A stretch of 64,000 nucleotides of DNA from Xanthomonas hortorum. Lineage in GTDB: Bacteria; Pseudomonadota; Gammaproteobacteria; Xanthomonadales; Xanthomonadaceae. The stretch's first letter is position 1. Each line of letters begins with the position of its first letter. Location of the stretch: the NCBI RefSeq assembly GCF_024339125.1, contig NZ_CP101417.1:2677001-2741000 (forward strand), in the 5' to 3' direction. This document shows positions 29,633 through 38,341 of the stretch, in pieces. The notes beneath the pieces are model-generated. The model saw only the letters and a program-made list of their open reading frames with translations. It was not told where the DNA came from and did no database searches. A program made the translations under genes and the position numbers.

Positions 29633-30886
29633 ATGAAGTCGAAGTCGATGTGCACCACGGTGGGTCTGATTGCTATGTGTCTGGCCGGTTCGGCCGCCGC
29701 TGCCGGCAAACCGCTGTATCAATCCGGTCCTGCGCTGAGCCGCAGTGCAGCCGCCACGGCCACCACCGAACCCTCGCTGCAACGGGTGTTGAGCTCACCG
29801 TCAACAGCCACCGCGCAGGTAGTCCAGCTCGATGCCGGCGCAGTCACCGCCTCGGAAAAGCTGCTGGAACTGCAACTGGACGGCCAGACCATCACCGCCA
29901 CCCAGGCCAAGATCGATGCCCTGGAAGGCGGCGATAGCGTGTGGTACGGCAACCTGGGCCCGCGCGCTGGCACGCGTGCACGCACGCTGTCGGGCGTGGA
30001 TCCGCTGAACTCCGCGATCTTGGTCCGTAGCGGCGACACCGTCACCGGCACCATTCGCTACGCCGGCAAACTCTATCGCCTGCGTCCGCTGGCCGATGGT
30101 CGCCACGTGCTGGTGCAGGTGGACGAGCAGCGCATGCCGCAGGAGCATCCGGCCGAATACAGCCTGCTGCCCAAGTTCGACATGCCCGGCGACGGTCGTG
30201 TCACCGCAGCGGCCGCGTCGTCGGGCAGCCCGGCGACCATTCGCGTGCTGGTGGTCGCCACCAATCAGGCGGTGACTGCGTACGGCGGCAACATGCAGGC
30301 GCTGGTGCAGCTGGCGGTGGCCGAAGCCAACCAGGGCTACACCAACAGCAATGTCGGCATCACCCTGCAGCTGGCGCGTTACGAGACCACCAGCTACAGC
30401 GAAACCGGCAACTTCACCACCGACCTGCAGCGCTTCCGCGTGACCAACGACGGTTACATGGACAGCATCCACACCAGCCGCAACACGTATACCGCCGATG
30501 TGGGCGTGATCGTGTTGAACAACGCCACTTACTGCGGACTGGCATCGGGGATTGGGTCGACCGCCGCAACCGCATTTGCATCGGTGTACTGGGATTGCGC
30601 CACCGGCTACTACAGCTTTGCGCATGAAATCGGGCACCTGCAGAGCGCACGCCACGACGCCACCAACGACCCGAGTACCTCGCCGTATGCCTACGGTCAC
30701 GGCTATCGCTACGGCAACAGCTGGCGCACCATCATGGCCTACGACTGCAGCAGCGGTTGCCCGCGCCTGAACTATTGGTCCAACCCCAACATCAACTACA
30801 ACGGCATCCCGATGGGCAATGCCAGCACCGCCGACAATCAGCGCGTGCTGGTCAACACCAAGGCCACGATTGCCGGCTTCCGCTGA
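29633..30886 (+). CDS. Peptidyl-Asp metalloendopeptidase (M72 family)
   Basis: Secreted zinc protease of 417 residues expected to cut before aspartate or cysteic acid. It has a signal peptide (MKSKSMCTTVGLIAMCLAGSAAAA), a pro-region to about residue 195 and a metalloprotease domain. The zinc site HEIGHLQSARHD has His331, Glu332, His335 and His341, followed by a Met-turn in RTIMAYDCSSGC. Four cysteines (NNATYCGL, YWDCATG, YDCSSGCP) can form two disulfides. An AGGAGAGA site lies about 7 nt before the ATG. It stands alone behind a 190-bp upstream region and is probably a secreted virulence or nutrition factor. Confidence 0.9.
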   Translation: MKSKSMCTTVGLIAMCLAGSAAAAGKPLYQSGPALSRSAAATATTEPSLQRVLSSPSTATAQVVQLDAGAVTASEKLLELQLDGQTITATQAKIDALEGGDSVWYGNLGPRAGTRARTLSGVDPLNSAILVRSGDTVTGTIRYAGKLYRLRPLADGRHVLVQVDEQRMPQEHPAEYSLLPKFDMPGDGRVTAAAASSGSPATIRVLVVATNQAVTAYGGNMQALVQLAVAEANQGYTNSNVGITLQLARYETTSYSETGNFTTDLQRFRVTNDGYMDSIHTSRNTYTADVGVIVLNNATYCGLASGIGSTAATAFASVYWDCATGYYSFAHEIGHLQSARHDATNDPSTSPYAYGHGYRYGNSWRTIMAYDCSSGCPRLNYWSNPNINYNGIPMGNASTADNQRVLVNTKATIAGFR

Positions 30887-30941
30887 GGTTGACGTTGAGC
30901 GTTTCGCTGTCGGCCCGGCACTCCATGTGCCGAGCTTTCGC

Positions 30942-30967
30942 CGCTACACCCGCGCGCGGGTGTAGCG
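30942..30967. repeat. Perfect 26-bp palindrome after the metalloprotease gene
   Basis: CGCTACACCCGCG (30942-30954) is followed without spacer by its exact inverse CGCGGGTGTAGCG (30955-30967). It lies 55 nt after the protease stop and 55 nt before the lipoprotein start. There is no T-run, so if it ends transcription it is not a classical terminator. Confidence 0.7.
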
Positions 30968-31022
30968 CAGACTAGGCGCACCGTCGGCAACTGCCGGCCT
31001 TGTCTTGCGGAGCGGAGCACTC

Positions 31023-31442
31023 ATGTCCAAGTCCTTGCGTTATGCGGTGCTGTGCCTGGCCGTACTTGCGGTTGCCGGCTGCAAACAGCAGCCCGCCGAG
31101 CCGGCTCCCTCGCAACCCAAGCCCGCTGCTGTGGCGACGGCAACGCCGACCGGCAACGACGCCGAGGCGCGCGCGCTGCATGTGCTGGAAGCGCGCTTGC
31201 AGAGCGATCATTTTTATCCGGACAACTGCATCAGCATCCTGTCCGAACAGGGCGATGCGCCCACCCCGGATGCCTTCGAATTTGCAGTGCACGAGCGCCA
31301 TGGCAACGACTGCCCTGGCGACCCGCAGACCAGCCCGGTACGCGACCGCTTCCGCGTCCAAGCCGACGGCACGGTGCTCTGGTACGACGTGGTCAATGCC
31401 GATTTTGTCGACTACGCCGAGCATGCGCGTAGCGTGCAGTGA
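31023..31442 (+). CDS. Small hypothetical lipoprotein
   Basis: Protein of 139 residues with a lipoprotein signal peptide, MSKSLRYAVLCLAVLAVAGC, in which LAVAGC is the lipobox and Cys20 would be lipidated. Lys follows the cysteine at +2, so the outer membrane is the likely location. A Pro/Ala linker precedes a small domain of about 95 residues (ALHVLEARLQSDHFYPDNCI ... TVLWYDVVNADFVDYAEHAR) with two more cysteines. I do not recognise the family. The start at 31023 is six codons inside a longer frame and is set by the signal sequence. Confidence 0.75.
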   Translation: MSKSLRYAVLCLAVLAVAGCKQQPAEPAPSQPKPAAVATATPTGNDAEARALHVLEARLQSDHFYPDNCISILSEQGDAPTPDAFEFAVHERHGNDCPGDPQTSPVRDRFRVQADGTVLWYDVVNADFVDYAEHARSVQ

Positions 31443-31473
31443 TGCCTTTGCTCGCTAGGTTCTCTCAGCCACG

Positions 31474-32217
31474 CTAAAGCGCCAACTGCTCCAGCGCGAT
31501 GCTATCGGCATTGACACGCAACACCGAGCCTTGTTCGTACCAGTCGCCCAGCACAATGCGCGTGCAGGTGTGGCCACCGGCCTGCAGCGTGTGCACGTTG
31601 GGGCGATGGGTATGGCCGTGGATCAAGCGATCCACCCCGTAACGCACGAAGGTCGCTTCCACTTCGGCCGGTGCGACGTCGGTAACGGTTTCGAAGCGCG
31701 ATTGATCGCCCTGCTTGAGTTCCGATTGACGCGCCTGGCTTGCCGCGCGCGCCTGTTGCGCGAACGCCACCCGTGCGGCCAGCGGCTGGGCCAGGAACTG
31801 CGCCTGAAACACCGGGTCGCGCGTCTGTGCACGGAACGCCTGATAGGCGGTGTCGTCGGTGCATAGCAGATCGCCGTGCATCAGCAGCGTCGGATGCCCG
31901 TACAGATCGATGACGGTGGGGTCGGGCAGGATGCGGAAGCCCGCGCGCTGTGCATAGGTCTGGCCAACCAGAAAATCGCGATTGCCTGCCATGAAGAACA
32001 CCGGTACGCCGCTATCGACGACGGCATGCAGCGCAGTGGCGACCGCGTCTGCGGCGGTCGACGGGGTGTCATCGCCGATCCAGGCTTCGAATAGATCGCC
32101 GAGGATGTAGAGCGCGTCGCTACCGGGCACCTGCGTGCGCAGGAAGTCCAGAAACAGCTCAGTAATCGCCGGCCGGGCCGGATCCAGATGCAGGTCGGAA
32201 ATGAACAGGGTCGTCAT
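31474..32217 (-). CDS. lpxH: UDP-2,3-diacylglucosamine diphosphatase
   Basis: Cleaves UDP-2,3-diacylglucosamine to lipid X and UMP in lipid A synthesis at the inner face of the inner membrane. The 247-residue calcineurin-like phosphoesterase has the metal motifs ISDLHLD (Asp8, His10), [34 protein letters not shown] and [10 protein letters not shown] in the right order. The start at 32217 gives [11 protein letters not shown], the family N-terminus; the long upstream extension runs through repeat DNA and is not real. The next gene on this strand starts beyond a 324-bp repeat-bearing gap. Confidence 0.95.
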   Translation of the reverse strand: MTTLFISDLHLDPARPAITELFLDFLRTQVPGSDALYILGDLFEAWIGDDTPSTAADAVATALHAVVDSGVPVFFMAGNRDFLVGQTYAQRAGFRILPDPTVIDLYGHPTLLMHGDLLCTDDTAYQAFRAQTRDPVFQAQFLAQPLAARVAFAQQARAASQARQSELKQGDQSRFETVTDVAPAEVEATFVRYGVDRLIHGHTHRPNVHTLQAGGHTCTRIVLGDWYEQGSVLRVNADSIALEQLAL

Positions 32218-32541
32218 TGCGCCATTGTACGGCGGCAGCGCGGGACGGGAACCGGGACGCTGGGGTAGGCAGCGTGAGCAGGACAAGCACGGAGCGAAAT
32301 CCCCTCTCCCTGCGGGAGAGGGGTAGGGGTGAGGGTACGGGGCGAAGCCACACGCTGAAGTTGCAATTGCTGCGTGTTGGCTTTTTATCAACCTTCGCGA
32401 GAGATCTTCTACGGCGAGTGCGCGAGGCTTCGCGCGTACCCTCATCCGCCCCTGCGGGGCACCTTCTCCCGAGGGGAGAAGGGAGTGCTGAGACGCGTTA
32501 CTTATCTGGGCGGATCACTCGGGCCGGCCCGGCCTGATTCA
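32218..32541. repeat. Composite inverted-repeat element between PAP2 gene and lpxH
   Basis: No gene lies here. CCCCTCTCCC (32301-32310) and GGGAGAGGGG (32314-32323) form one hairpin, followed by TAGGGGTGAGGGTACGG. About 95 nt later GTACCCTC (32436-32443) faces it as an inverted copy of GAGGGTAC (32331-32338), followed by CCTTCTCCC (32462-32470) and GGGAGAAGG (32474-32482). The whole is a roughly 180-bp element with inverted ends, related to the one at about 14974-15214. Confidence 0.7.
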
Positions 32542-33084
32542 TCACCCCAGCAACACCGGCAATCCCCACAACGACAAACTGGCCAGCACTACCCCGATCG
32601 CGGTCGCAGCCAGCACGTCGCTTGGATAATGCAGCCCCAACACCACCCGCGACAGCGCCACGCCCGCCGAGAACGGCACCAGCAACGGTGCCAGCCACGG
32701 ATAGTAGGCCAGCGCCACGATGCTGAAGGACACCGCGTGCAAGGTGTGGCCGGATGGAAAACTGAACTCGTCCAGCGGCGCGACCCAGGCGCGAATGCGC
32801 ACGTCGGCTGCATACGGGCGCGGCCGCCGCGTCCAGCGTTTGAGTGACTTGTACAAGGTCAGCGCGAGCACGCCGGTGGCCGCCATGTGCGCAGATGCGC
32901 GCACGCCGTCCATACCGTCGAGCAGCACCAACAGGCCCATCAGGCCATACCAGAACATCCCATCGCCGAGCCGGCTGATGGTGGCGAACGCGCGCCGCAC
33001 CGGGTGACGTCGGCACCAGTGATTGGCGCGCCGGCACCAGCGCGCTTCGTGACCGCGTAAGACCTCAAGCCGCGTTGCCGACAT
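32542..33084 (-). CDS. PAP2-family membrane phosphatase
   Basis: Inner-membrane phosphatase of 180 residues with the three PAP2 motifs: KSLKRWTRRPRP, FSFPSGHTLHAV and SRVVLGLHYPSDVLAA. It has about four or five membrane helices. Typical substrates in this family are phosphatidate, undecaprenyl pyrophosphate and other lipid phosphates; the one here is unknown. The start at 33084 overlaps the last 20 bp of the GT4 gene, so the two are translationally linked. With that partner, dephosphorylation of a lipid to be glycosylated is a plausible but unproven role. Confidence 0.87.
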   Translation of the reverse strand: MSATRLEVLRGHEARWCRRANHWCRRHPVRRAFATISRLGDGMFWYGLMGLLVLLDGMDGVRASAHMAATGVLALTLYKSLKRWTRRPRPYAADVRIRAWVAPLDEFSFPSGHTLHAVSFSIVALAYYPWLAPLLVPFSAGVALSRVVLGLHYPSDVLAATAIGVVLASLSLWGLPVLLG

Positions 33085-34201
33085 AACGCCCCCGTGCAGC
33101 AGTGATGCCCAGCAACAAGGCTTCGAAGTCGGACACCACATTGTCCGGATGCAGTTTCTGCATCGCCTGCGCGGCCGCAGCGCCCATGCGCTGGCGCATC
33201 GCGTCGTCGTCGGTGAGTGCGACGGCGGCCTGGATAAACGCCGCGTCGGTCTCGACTGCCGCGCCGCTGTGACCGCTGCGCAGATACTCGCGTGCAGCGC
33301 CGTAATCGAAAGCGACCGTGGCCACGCCGCTGGCCATCGCCTCCAGGGTCACGTTGCCGAAGGTCTCGCTGCGGCTGGGGAACAGGAACAGATCGCCGCT
33401 GGCGAAGTGGCGCGCCAGCGCCTCGCCGCGCTGGATGCCGCAGAAAATGAAATCGGGATTCTCGTGCGCGATCTTGTCGCGTGCCGGGCCATCGCCCACC
33501 CACACAAAGCGTGCCTTCGGGCGAATCTGCTGCAGCTTGCGAAAGGCATGGATGGCAAGTGGCAGGTTCTTTTCGTTGGCGATGCGCCCGACGTAAATTG
33601 CAGCGAAGCCTTCGCCTTCGATCCCCCATTCGGCCCGCAGCGCGTGATCGCGTCGCGCCGGATCGAACTGCTGGTTGTCCACCGCGCGCGCCAGCAATTG
33701 CACGCGCTCGAATCCGCCTTCGCGCAGGAATTGCTGCAGCTCGCGCGTCGGCACCAGGGTGGCATCGGCCTGGTTGTGAAAGCGCCGCATCCAGCGCAAC
33801 GCGGTGCCTTGCAGCCAGGCGGCGCCGTAGTCGGGCAGGTATTCGTCGAAACGCGTATGGAAGCCGGTGGCGACCGGGATGCCGAGCCGGCGCGCTGCAC
33901 GCATCGCCGACCAGCCCAAGGGGCCTTCCGTGGCCACATAGATCGCATCCGGTTGCGTGATTCGCCAATGACGGATGAGGCGCTGCGTTGCCGGCAGCCC
34001 GAATTTCAGCCCCGGATAGCGCGGCAGCGATGCGCCGCGCACCAACAAGGCAGTCGCCGGTTCCGTATCGCCGCTCTGACGCGGGCGCACCACGTCCACC
34101 TGATGTCCGCGTGCGCGCAGGCCGGTTTCCAGGCCGTGCACGGTCAGCGCCACACCATTGACTTCGGGGGGATAGGTTTCGGTAACGATCGCGTAGCGCA
34201 T
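33065..34201 (-). CDS. GT4-family glycosyltransferase (SQD2/MgtA/PimB-like)
   Basis: GT-B retaining glycosyltransferase of 378 residues. It has an N-terminal acceptor domain (MRYAIVTETYPPEVNGVALT; GFHTRFDEYLPDYG) and a C-terminal nucleotide-sugar domain (AIYVGRIANEKNLPLAIHAF; GDGPARDKI) with the E-x7-E motif in FPSRSETFGNVTLEAM. The N-terminal pattern resembles enzymes that glycosylate diacylglycerol or phosphoinositol lipids. The start at 34201 has CCGGAGAA about 7 nt upstream. It overlaps a PAP2 phosphatase gene and sits beside ppx-ppk-phoR-phoB, so a lipid-modifying role is suspected. Acceptor and sugar are not known. Confidence 0.88.
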   Translation of the reverse strand: MRYAIVTETYPPEVNGVALTVHGLETGLRARGHQVDVVRPRQSGDTEPATALLVRGASLPRYPGLKFGLPATQRLIRHWRITQPDAIYVATEGPLGWSAMRAARRLGIPVATGFHTRFDEYLPDYGAAWLQGTALRWMRRFHNQADATLVPTRELQQFLREGGFERVQLLARAVDNQQFDPARRDHALRAEWGIEGEGFAAIYVGRIANEKNLPLAIHAFRKLQQIRPKARFVWVGDGPARDKIAHENPDFIFCGIQRGEALARHFASGDLFLFPSRSETFGNVTLEAMASGVATVAFDYGAAREYLRSGHSGAAVETDAAFIQAAVALTDDDAMRQRMGAAAAQAMQKLHPDNVVSDFEALLLGITAARGRYVGNAA

Positions 34202-34291
34202 GCCCGTTCTCCGGTTTTGGCTAGCTTCCGGGAGAGCGATGGCATGGATGTTGCGACGATAAGTCGCGGCGGTGACAAGCGCGACGGGAGT

Positions 34292-34408
34292 GGGGATTTG
34301 GGATTCGGGATTGGAGATTCGCAAAGGCGGGCTGTGCAAATGTCAGCAAGCCCGCAACACATGGTCTACCGGGATCAACAAATCCCCAATCCCGAATCTC
34401 CAATCCCG
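34292..34408. repeat. GGGATT-type inverted repeat element
   Basis: GGGGATTTGGGATTCGGGAT and related units at 34292-34321 face the inverse AATCCCCAATCCCGAATCTC at 34381-34400, continuing to 34408. The element lies between the GT4 gene and the 3' end of ppx and resembles that at 12295-12377, including a similar spacer length class. Confidence 0.65.
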
Positions 34409-34424
34409 CCTGAGGCCGCAGGCC

Positions 34425-35951
34425 TCAGGTCACAAACGGTTTGAACGCGATTCCCAGCCCGGCCATGCTTTCGACTTCGCCAATCAGATCGGCGCGCAGC
34501 AACGGGCGCGAGTCGATCCAGCTTTGCGACAGGATCAATGACAGCCGGGTGTCATCTGCAGTGAGTTCCAGGGTCGGAATCGGGTCGGACTCGTGCGCGC
34601 GATGCAGCAGCACTGCCAGCCGCAACAATGCGGCCTTGCGTCGGGTCGGCAGCAACAAACGATCCGGCAGCGCCTCGAACGCGGTCTTGGGCACGTTGCG
34701 GCGGTGCGTACGCACCAGCGACGCCAGCACCTGCTGCTCCTGTCGCGAGAAACCGGCGATATCCGAATGCTCCAGGATGTAGCTGCCGTGCACGTGATAT
34801 TGGCTGTGCGCGATGATCAAGCCCAGCTCGTGCAACCGCGCGGCACGGCGCAACACCTGCGCATCGTCGCCATCCAGTTGCCAGGATTCGCAGACCTGAT
34901 CGAACAGGCGGCAGGCGGTGGCTTCCACGCGCTGGGCCTGCACTTCGTCGATCCCGTAGCGCTGCACCAACGAGGCCACCGAGCTGTCGCGCGGATCGTT
35001 CTCGCCGCCGCGGCCGAGCATGTCGTAGAGGATGCCTTCGCGCATCGCCGCCTTGCTGACCATCAGCTTCTCCAGCCCCAGGGCCTGGAATGCGGCCTCG
35101 AGCACCAGAATGCCGCCGGCAATAATGGGGCGCCGCTCGGCAGCCAATCCGGGCAACTGGATGTCTTCGATGCGCTTGGCCTTGAGCAGTTCATCGCGCA
35201 GCGCCGGCAGCGCCTCGGCGGTGATCGCGCCCTTGGTGAGCTTCATCGCCGCGCAAATCTCGCCGATGGCCTTGTGGGTGCCGGACGAACCGATCGCCTC
35301 ATGCCAGCCCAGCGCCTTGTACTGATTGGCGAACTGCTGGAACTCGGCGCCGATCTCGGTCAGCGCGTCCTTCCATTTCTTTTTCGACAACTTGCCGCCG
35401 GGAAAAAAACGTCGTGTGCTGGCAATGCAGCCGGCCTGCAGACTTTCGCGTTCCAGCGTCTGAAAACCGCGGCCGATGATGAACTCGGTCGAGCCGCCGC
35501 CGATATCGATCACCAGCCGGCGCTGATCGGGCTTAGGCGGCTGCGCATGCGCAACGCCCAGATAGATCAGGCGCGCTTCCTCGCGGCCGCTGACCACTTC
35601 GATCGCATGCCCAAGCGCGGTTTCGGCCGGCATCAGGAACGCTTGTGGCGAACGCAGCTGACGCACCGTGTTGGTGGCCAGCGCACGCACGCGCAACGAC
35701 GGCACTTCACGAATGCGCTGGCCGAAGCGTGCCAGACATTCCAGTGCACGTTGGCGCGCTTCGTTGGAAATGCCACCTTTGCCATCCAGGCCATCGGCCA
35801 TGCGCACGGTCTCGCGCAGGCGATCGACGACGCGCAGCTGACCCATCAGGTAGCGCGCAATGACCATGTGGAAACTGTTGGAGCCTAAGTCGATGGCGGC
35901 AAGGTAATCGCCGTCGCGCAGTGGCGGTATCGTGGGGGAGGGTGTTGGCAT
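34425..35951 (-). CDS. ppx: Exopolyphosphatase (Ppx/GppA family)
   Basis: Removes terminal phosphate from polyphosphate, or converts pppGpp to ppGpp in the related GppA branch. The 508-residue protein has the actin-like ATPase motifs AAIDLGSNSFHMVIARYLMG and VIDIGGGSTEFIIGRGFQTL and a C-terminal HD-like domain (ARLHELGLIIAHSQYHVHGS). Length fits Ppx (about 510). It lies next to ppk, which favours the exopolyphosphatase assignment. The start ATG at 35951 is preceded by 166 bp that include a dispersed repeat, so it may have its own promoter. Confidence 0.93.
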   Translation of the reverse strand: MPTPSPTIPPLRDGDYLAAIDLGSNSFHMVIARYLMGQLRVVDRLRETVRMADGLDGKGGISNEARQRALECLARFGQRIREVPSLRVRALATNTVRQLRSPQAFLMPAETALGHAIEVVSGREEARLIYLGVAHAQPPKPDQRRLVIDIGGGSTEFIIGRGFQTLERESLQAGCIASTRRFFPGGKLSKKKWKDALTEIGAEFQQFANQYKALGWHEAIGSSGTHKAIGEICAAMKLTKGAITAEALPALRDELLKAKRIEDIQLPGLAAERRPIIAGGILVLEAAFQALGLEKLMVSKAAMREGILYDMLGRGGENDPRDSSVASLVQRYGIDEVQAQRVEATACRLFDQVCESWQLDGDDAQVLRRAARLHELGLIIAHSQYHVHGSYILEHSDIAGFSRQEQQVLASLVRTHRRNVPKTAFEALPDRLLLPTRRKAALLRLAVLLHRAHESDPIPTLELTADDTRLSLILSQSWIDSRPLLRADLIGEVESMAGLGIAFKPFVT

Positions 35952-35995
35952 GGCCGCATGGTAGCCGATGGATGGTTGGCCCCGTGAGAGGCACC

Positions 35996-36117
35996 GGCAA
36001 AACGACTGCGCACACCGCCGGCAAGGCGTGTGTGGCGTCGCGCACCAACCACAAGGCGGCTGCGCTGCGCCGCCGGCACCAACGCACGACTGCGCGCTAC
36101 GTGTTGTCAGCCGCTCT
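35996..36117. repeat. Dispersed repeat copy between ppk and ppx
   Basis: Begins GGCAAAACGACTGCGCACAC and ends CGACTGCGCGCTACGTGTTG then TCAGCCGCT. Both ends closely match the element at about 46-190, whereas the middle differs. It separates the ppk stop from the ppx start. Confidence 0.55.
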
Positions 36118-38220
36118 TTAGACCCGATCGAGCAAGGTCATCTGCGCCGAATGCGCCGGCTCGCCGGGGCCCGGCGTGCGCTTGTGATAAACGCCCTCGG
36201 CATCCAGCTCCCAGGCGTTGACGTTGTCGTCCAGGTAGTTCTGCAACGCTTCGCGATAGACCCGCTTGGCCAGGTCCGGGTCCAGGATCGGGAAGCAGGT
36301 TTCCACGCGCCGCAATAGGTTGCGTTCCAGCCAGTCGGCGCTGGCGCAATAGAGTTCCGCCGCACCATCGTTGCCGAACCAGTACACGCGGCTGTGTTCC
36401 AGAAATCGCCCCACGATCGAACGCACGCGGATGTTGTCGGAGAAGCCCGGCACGCCCGGCCGCAGCGTGCAGGCGCCGCGCACGATCAGATCGATCTGCA
36501 CACCGGCCTGCGACGCCGCGTACAACGCGCGCACCACCTGCGGCTCGTTGAGGGCATTCATCTTGGCGATGATGCGGCCCGGGCGACCATTGCGGGCCAG
36601 CCGGGTTTCGCGTTCGATCCGCTTCAGCACGCCGGTATGCAGGGTAAACGGCGATTGCAGCAACTGCTCCAGCTTCATGCGCGGTGCAAGACCGGACAAT
36701 TGCTGAAACAGCATGTGCACATCGTTGCCGATTTCCACATCCGCCGTGATCAGGCTGATGTCGGTGTACAGACGCGCGGTGCCGCTGTGGTAATTGCCGG
36801 TGCCCAGATGGACGTAGCGTTTGAGCTTGCGGCCCTCGCGTCGCACGATCAGCAGCATCTTGGCGTGCGTCTTGAAACCGACCACGCCGTAGACCACCTG
36901 CACGCCGGCTTCCTGCAGCTTGTCGGCCAGGCCCAGGTTGGCTTCTTCGTCGAAGCGCGCACGCAGTTCCACCACCACAGTGACGTCCTTGCCGTTGCGC
37001 GCGGCCAGGATCAGCGCATCGACAATCAACGAATCCTTGCCGGTGCGGTACAGCGTCTGCTTGATCGCCAGTACGTTCGGGTCGACTGCGGCCTGGCGAA
37101 TCACGTCCAGCACCGCAGTGAACGCATCGAAGGGATGATGCAACAACACATCGCCCTTCTTGACGATCTCGAAGATGCCGTCGTTGTCGCGCAAGGTGCG
37201 CGGATTGAACAACGGGTACTTGAGTTCCGGGCGCTGCACCAGATCGTAGACCTGGGTGACACGGCTCAGATTGACCGGCCCGACGATGCGGTACACCGCG
37301 TTTTCGTTCAAGCCGAAGTTCTGCAGCAGGGTACGCATGATCGGCGATGGGCAGTCGTGCGCGATCTCCAGCCGTACCGCTGGCCGGTAGCCGCGCGTGA
37401 CCAGTTCGTCGCGCAAGGCCAAGGCCAGGTTTTCGACTTCTTCCTCGTCCACCACCAACTCGGAGTTGCGGGTGACGCGGAACTGATACGAGCCCTTGAC
37501 CTGCATGCCCGGGAACAGCTCATCCACAAACTCGGACAGCACCGAAGACAGAAACACAAAGCTCTGCGTTCCCTCCGGCGACAGGCTGGCCGGCAACTGG
37601 ATGATGCGCGGCAACGAACGCGGCGCCCGCACGATGGCCAGATGGCCGGCGCGGCCAAACGCATCCTGGCCATCCAGCACCACCACGATGTTCAAGGTCT
37701 TGTTGAGAATCTTCGGGAACGGATGCGCCGGGTCCAGGCCGAGCGGCGACAGCACCGGCATGATCTCGTTGCGGAAGTACGCGCGCAGCCAACGCTTCTG
37801 GCGCGAGTTCCACGTCGAGCGGCCCAGCACCGCCACCCCGGCAGTTTCCATCGCCGGGCGTAGCACTTCGTTCCACGCGTGGTACTGCTGCTCGACCAGC
37901 TTCGCCGCGCGATCGTGCACGGCATTGAGGATGGCGGTGGGGCTCAGCCCATCGGGTGCCGGCGGCAATCCGAATTCCTGCGCGTGCCGGACGGTGGCCG
38001 CGCGGATTTCGAAGAATTCGTCCAGGTTGGTGCAGGAAATGCACAGGAAGCGCAGCCGTTCCAGCAACGGGACCTGCTCATCCAGCGCCTGCGCCAGCAC
38101 CCGGAAATTGAAATCCAGCTGCGACAGTTCGCGGTTGATATACAGCGACGGCTCGCGCAACGGATCGGCGGCGATCTCTTCGGAAGAAGCGGTGTCGTGG
38201 GAGTGTTTGGCGTGGCCCAT
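36118..38220 (-). CDS. ppk: Polyphosphate kinase 1
   Basis: Makes polyphosphate from ATP at the membrane. The 700-residue protein has the N-terminal helical domain (SLYINRELSQLDFNFRVLAQ), and two PLD-like C-terminal domains with the catalytic region VGFKTHAKMLLIVRREG, whose histidine is the expected phosphorylated residue, and HLGTGNYHSGTARLYTDISL. ATG at 38220 (MGHAKHSHDTASSEE) is used; another ATG at 38232 is four codons upstream and neither has a strong ribosome site. The gene lies 121 bp downstream of phoR and may be read with phoBR; I see no Pho box in that gap. Confidence 0.95.
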   Translation of the reverse strand: MGHAKHSHDTASSEEIAADPLREPSLYINRELSQLDFNFRVLAQALDEQVPLLERLRFLCISCTNLDEFFEIRAATVRHAQEFGLPPAPDGLSPTAILNAVHDRAAKLVEQQYHAWNEVLRPAMETAGVAVLGRSTWNSRQKRWLRAYFRNEIMPVLSPLGLDPAHPFPKILNKTLNIVVVLDGQDAFGRAGHLAIVRAPRSLPRIIQLPASLSPEGTQSFVFLSSVLSEFVDELFPGMQVKGSYQFRVTRNSELVVDEEEVENLALALRDELVTRGYRPAVRLEIAHDCPSPIMRTLLQNFGLNENAVYRIVGPVNLSRVTQVYDLVQRPELKYPLFNPRTLRDNDGIFEIVKKGDVLLHHPFDAFTAVLDVIRQAAVDPNVLAIKQTLYRTGKDSLIVDALILAARNGKDVTVVVELRARFDEEANLGLADKLQEAGVQVVYGVVGFKTHAKMLLIVRREGRKLKRYVHLGTGNYHSGTARLYTDISLITADVEIGNDVHMLFQQLSGLAPRMKLEQLLQSPFTLHTGVLKRIERETRLARNGRPGRIIAKMNALNEPQVVRALYAASQAGVQIDLIVRGACTLRPGVPGFSDNIRVRSIVGRFLEHSRVYWFGNDGAAELYCASADWLERNLLRRVETCFPILDPDLAKRVYREALQNYLDDNVNAWELDAEGVYHKRTPGPGEPAHSAQMTLLDRV

Positions 38221-38341
38221 GGAGTCGATCATCAAGACGGAATGGAATGCGTCGTTAGCGCGCGCAACATGCAGCGCGGTGCGACTTGGCGCGCGCTGCG
38301 CAGGTGCATCACACCGCGCTGCGGCGCGCACCCACTACATA

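Noticed and set aside
34202-34290. Possible Pho box before the GT4 glycosyltransferase gene
   Set aside because: Only one half-site (TTGTCAC on the minus strand) is present and the second repeat does not match.
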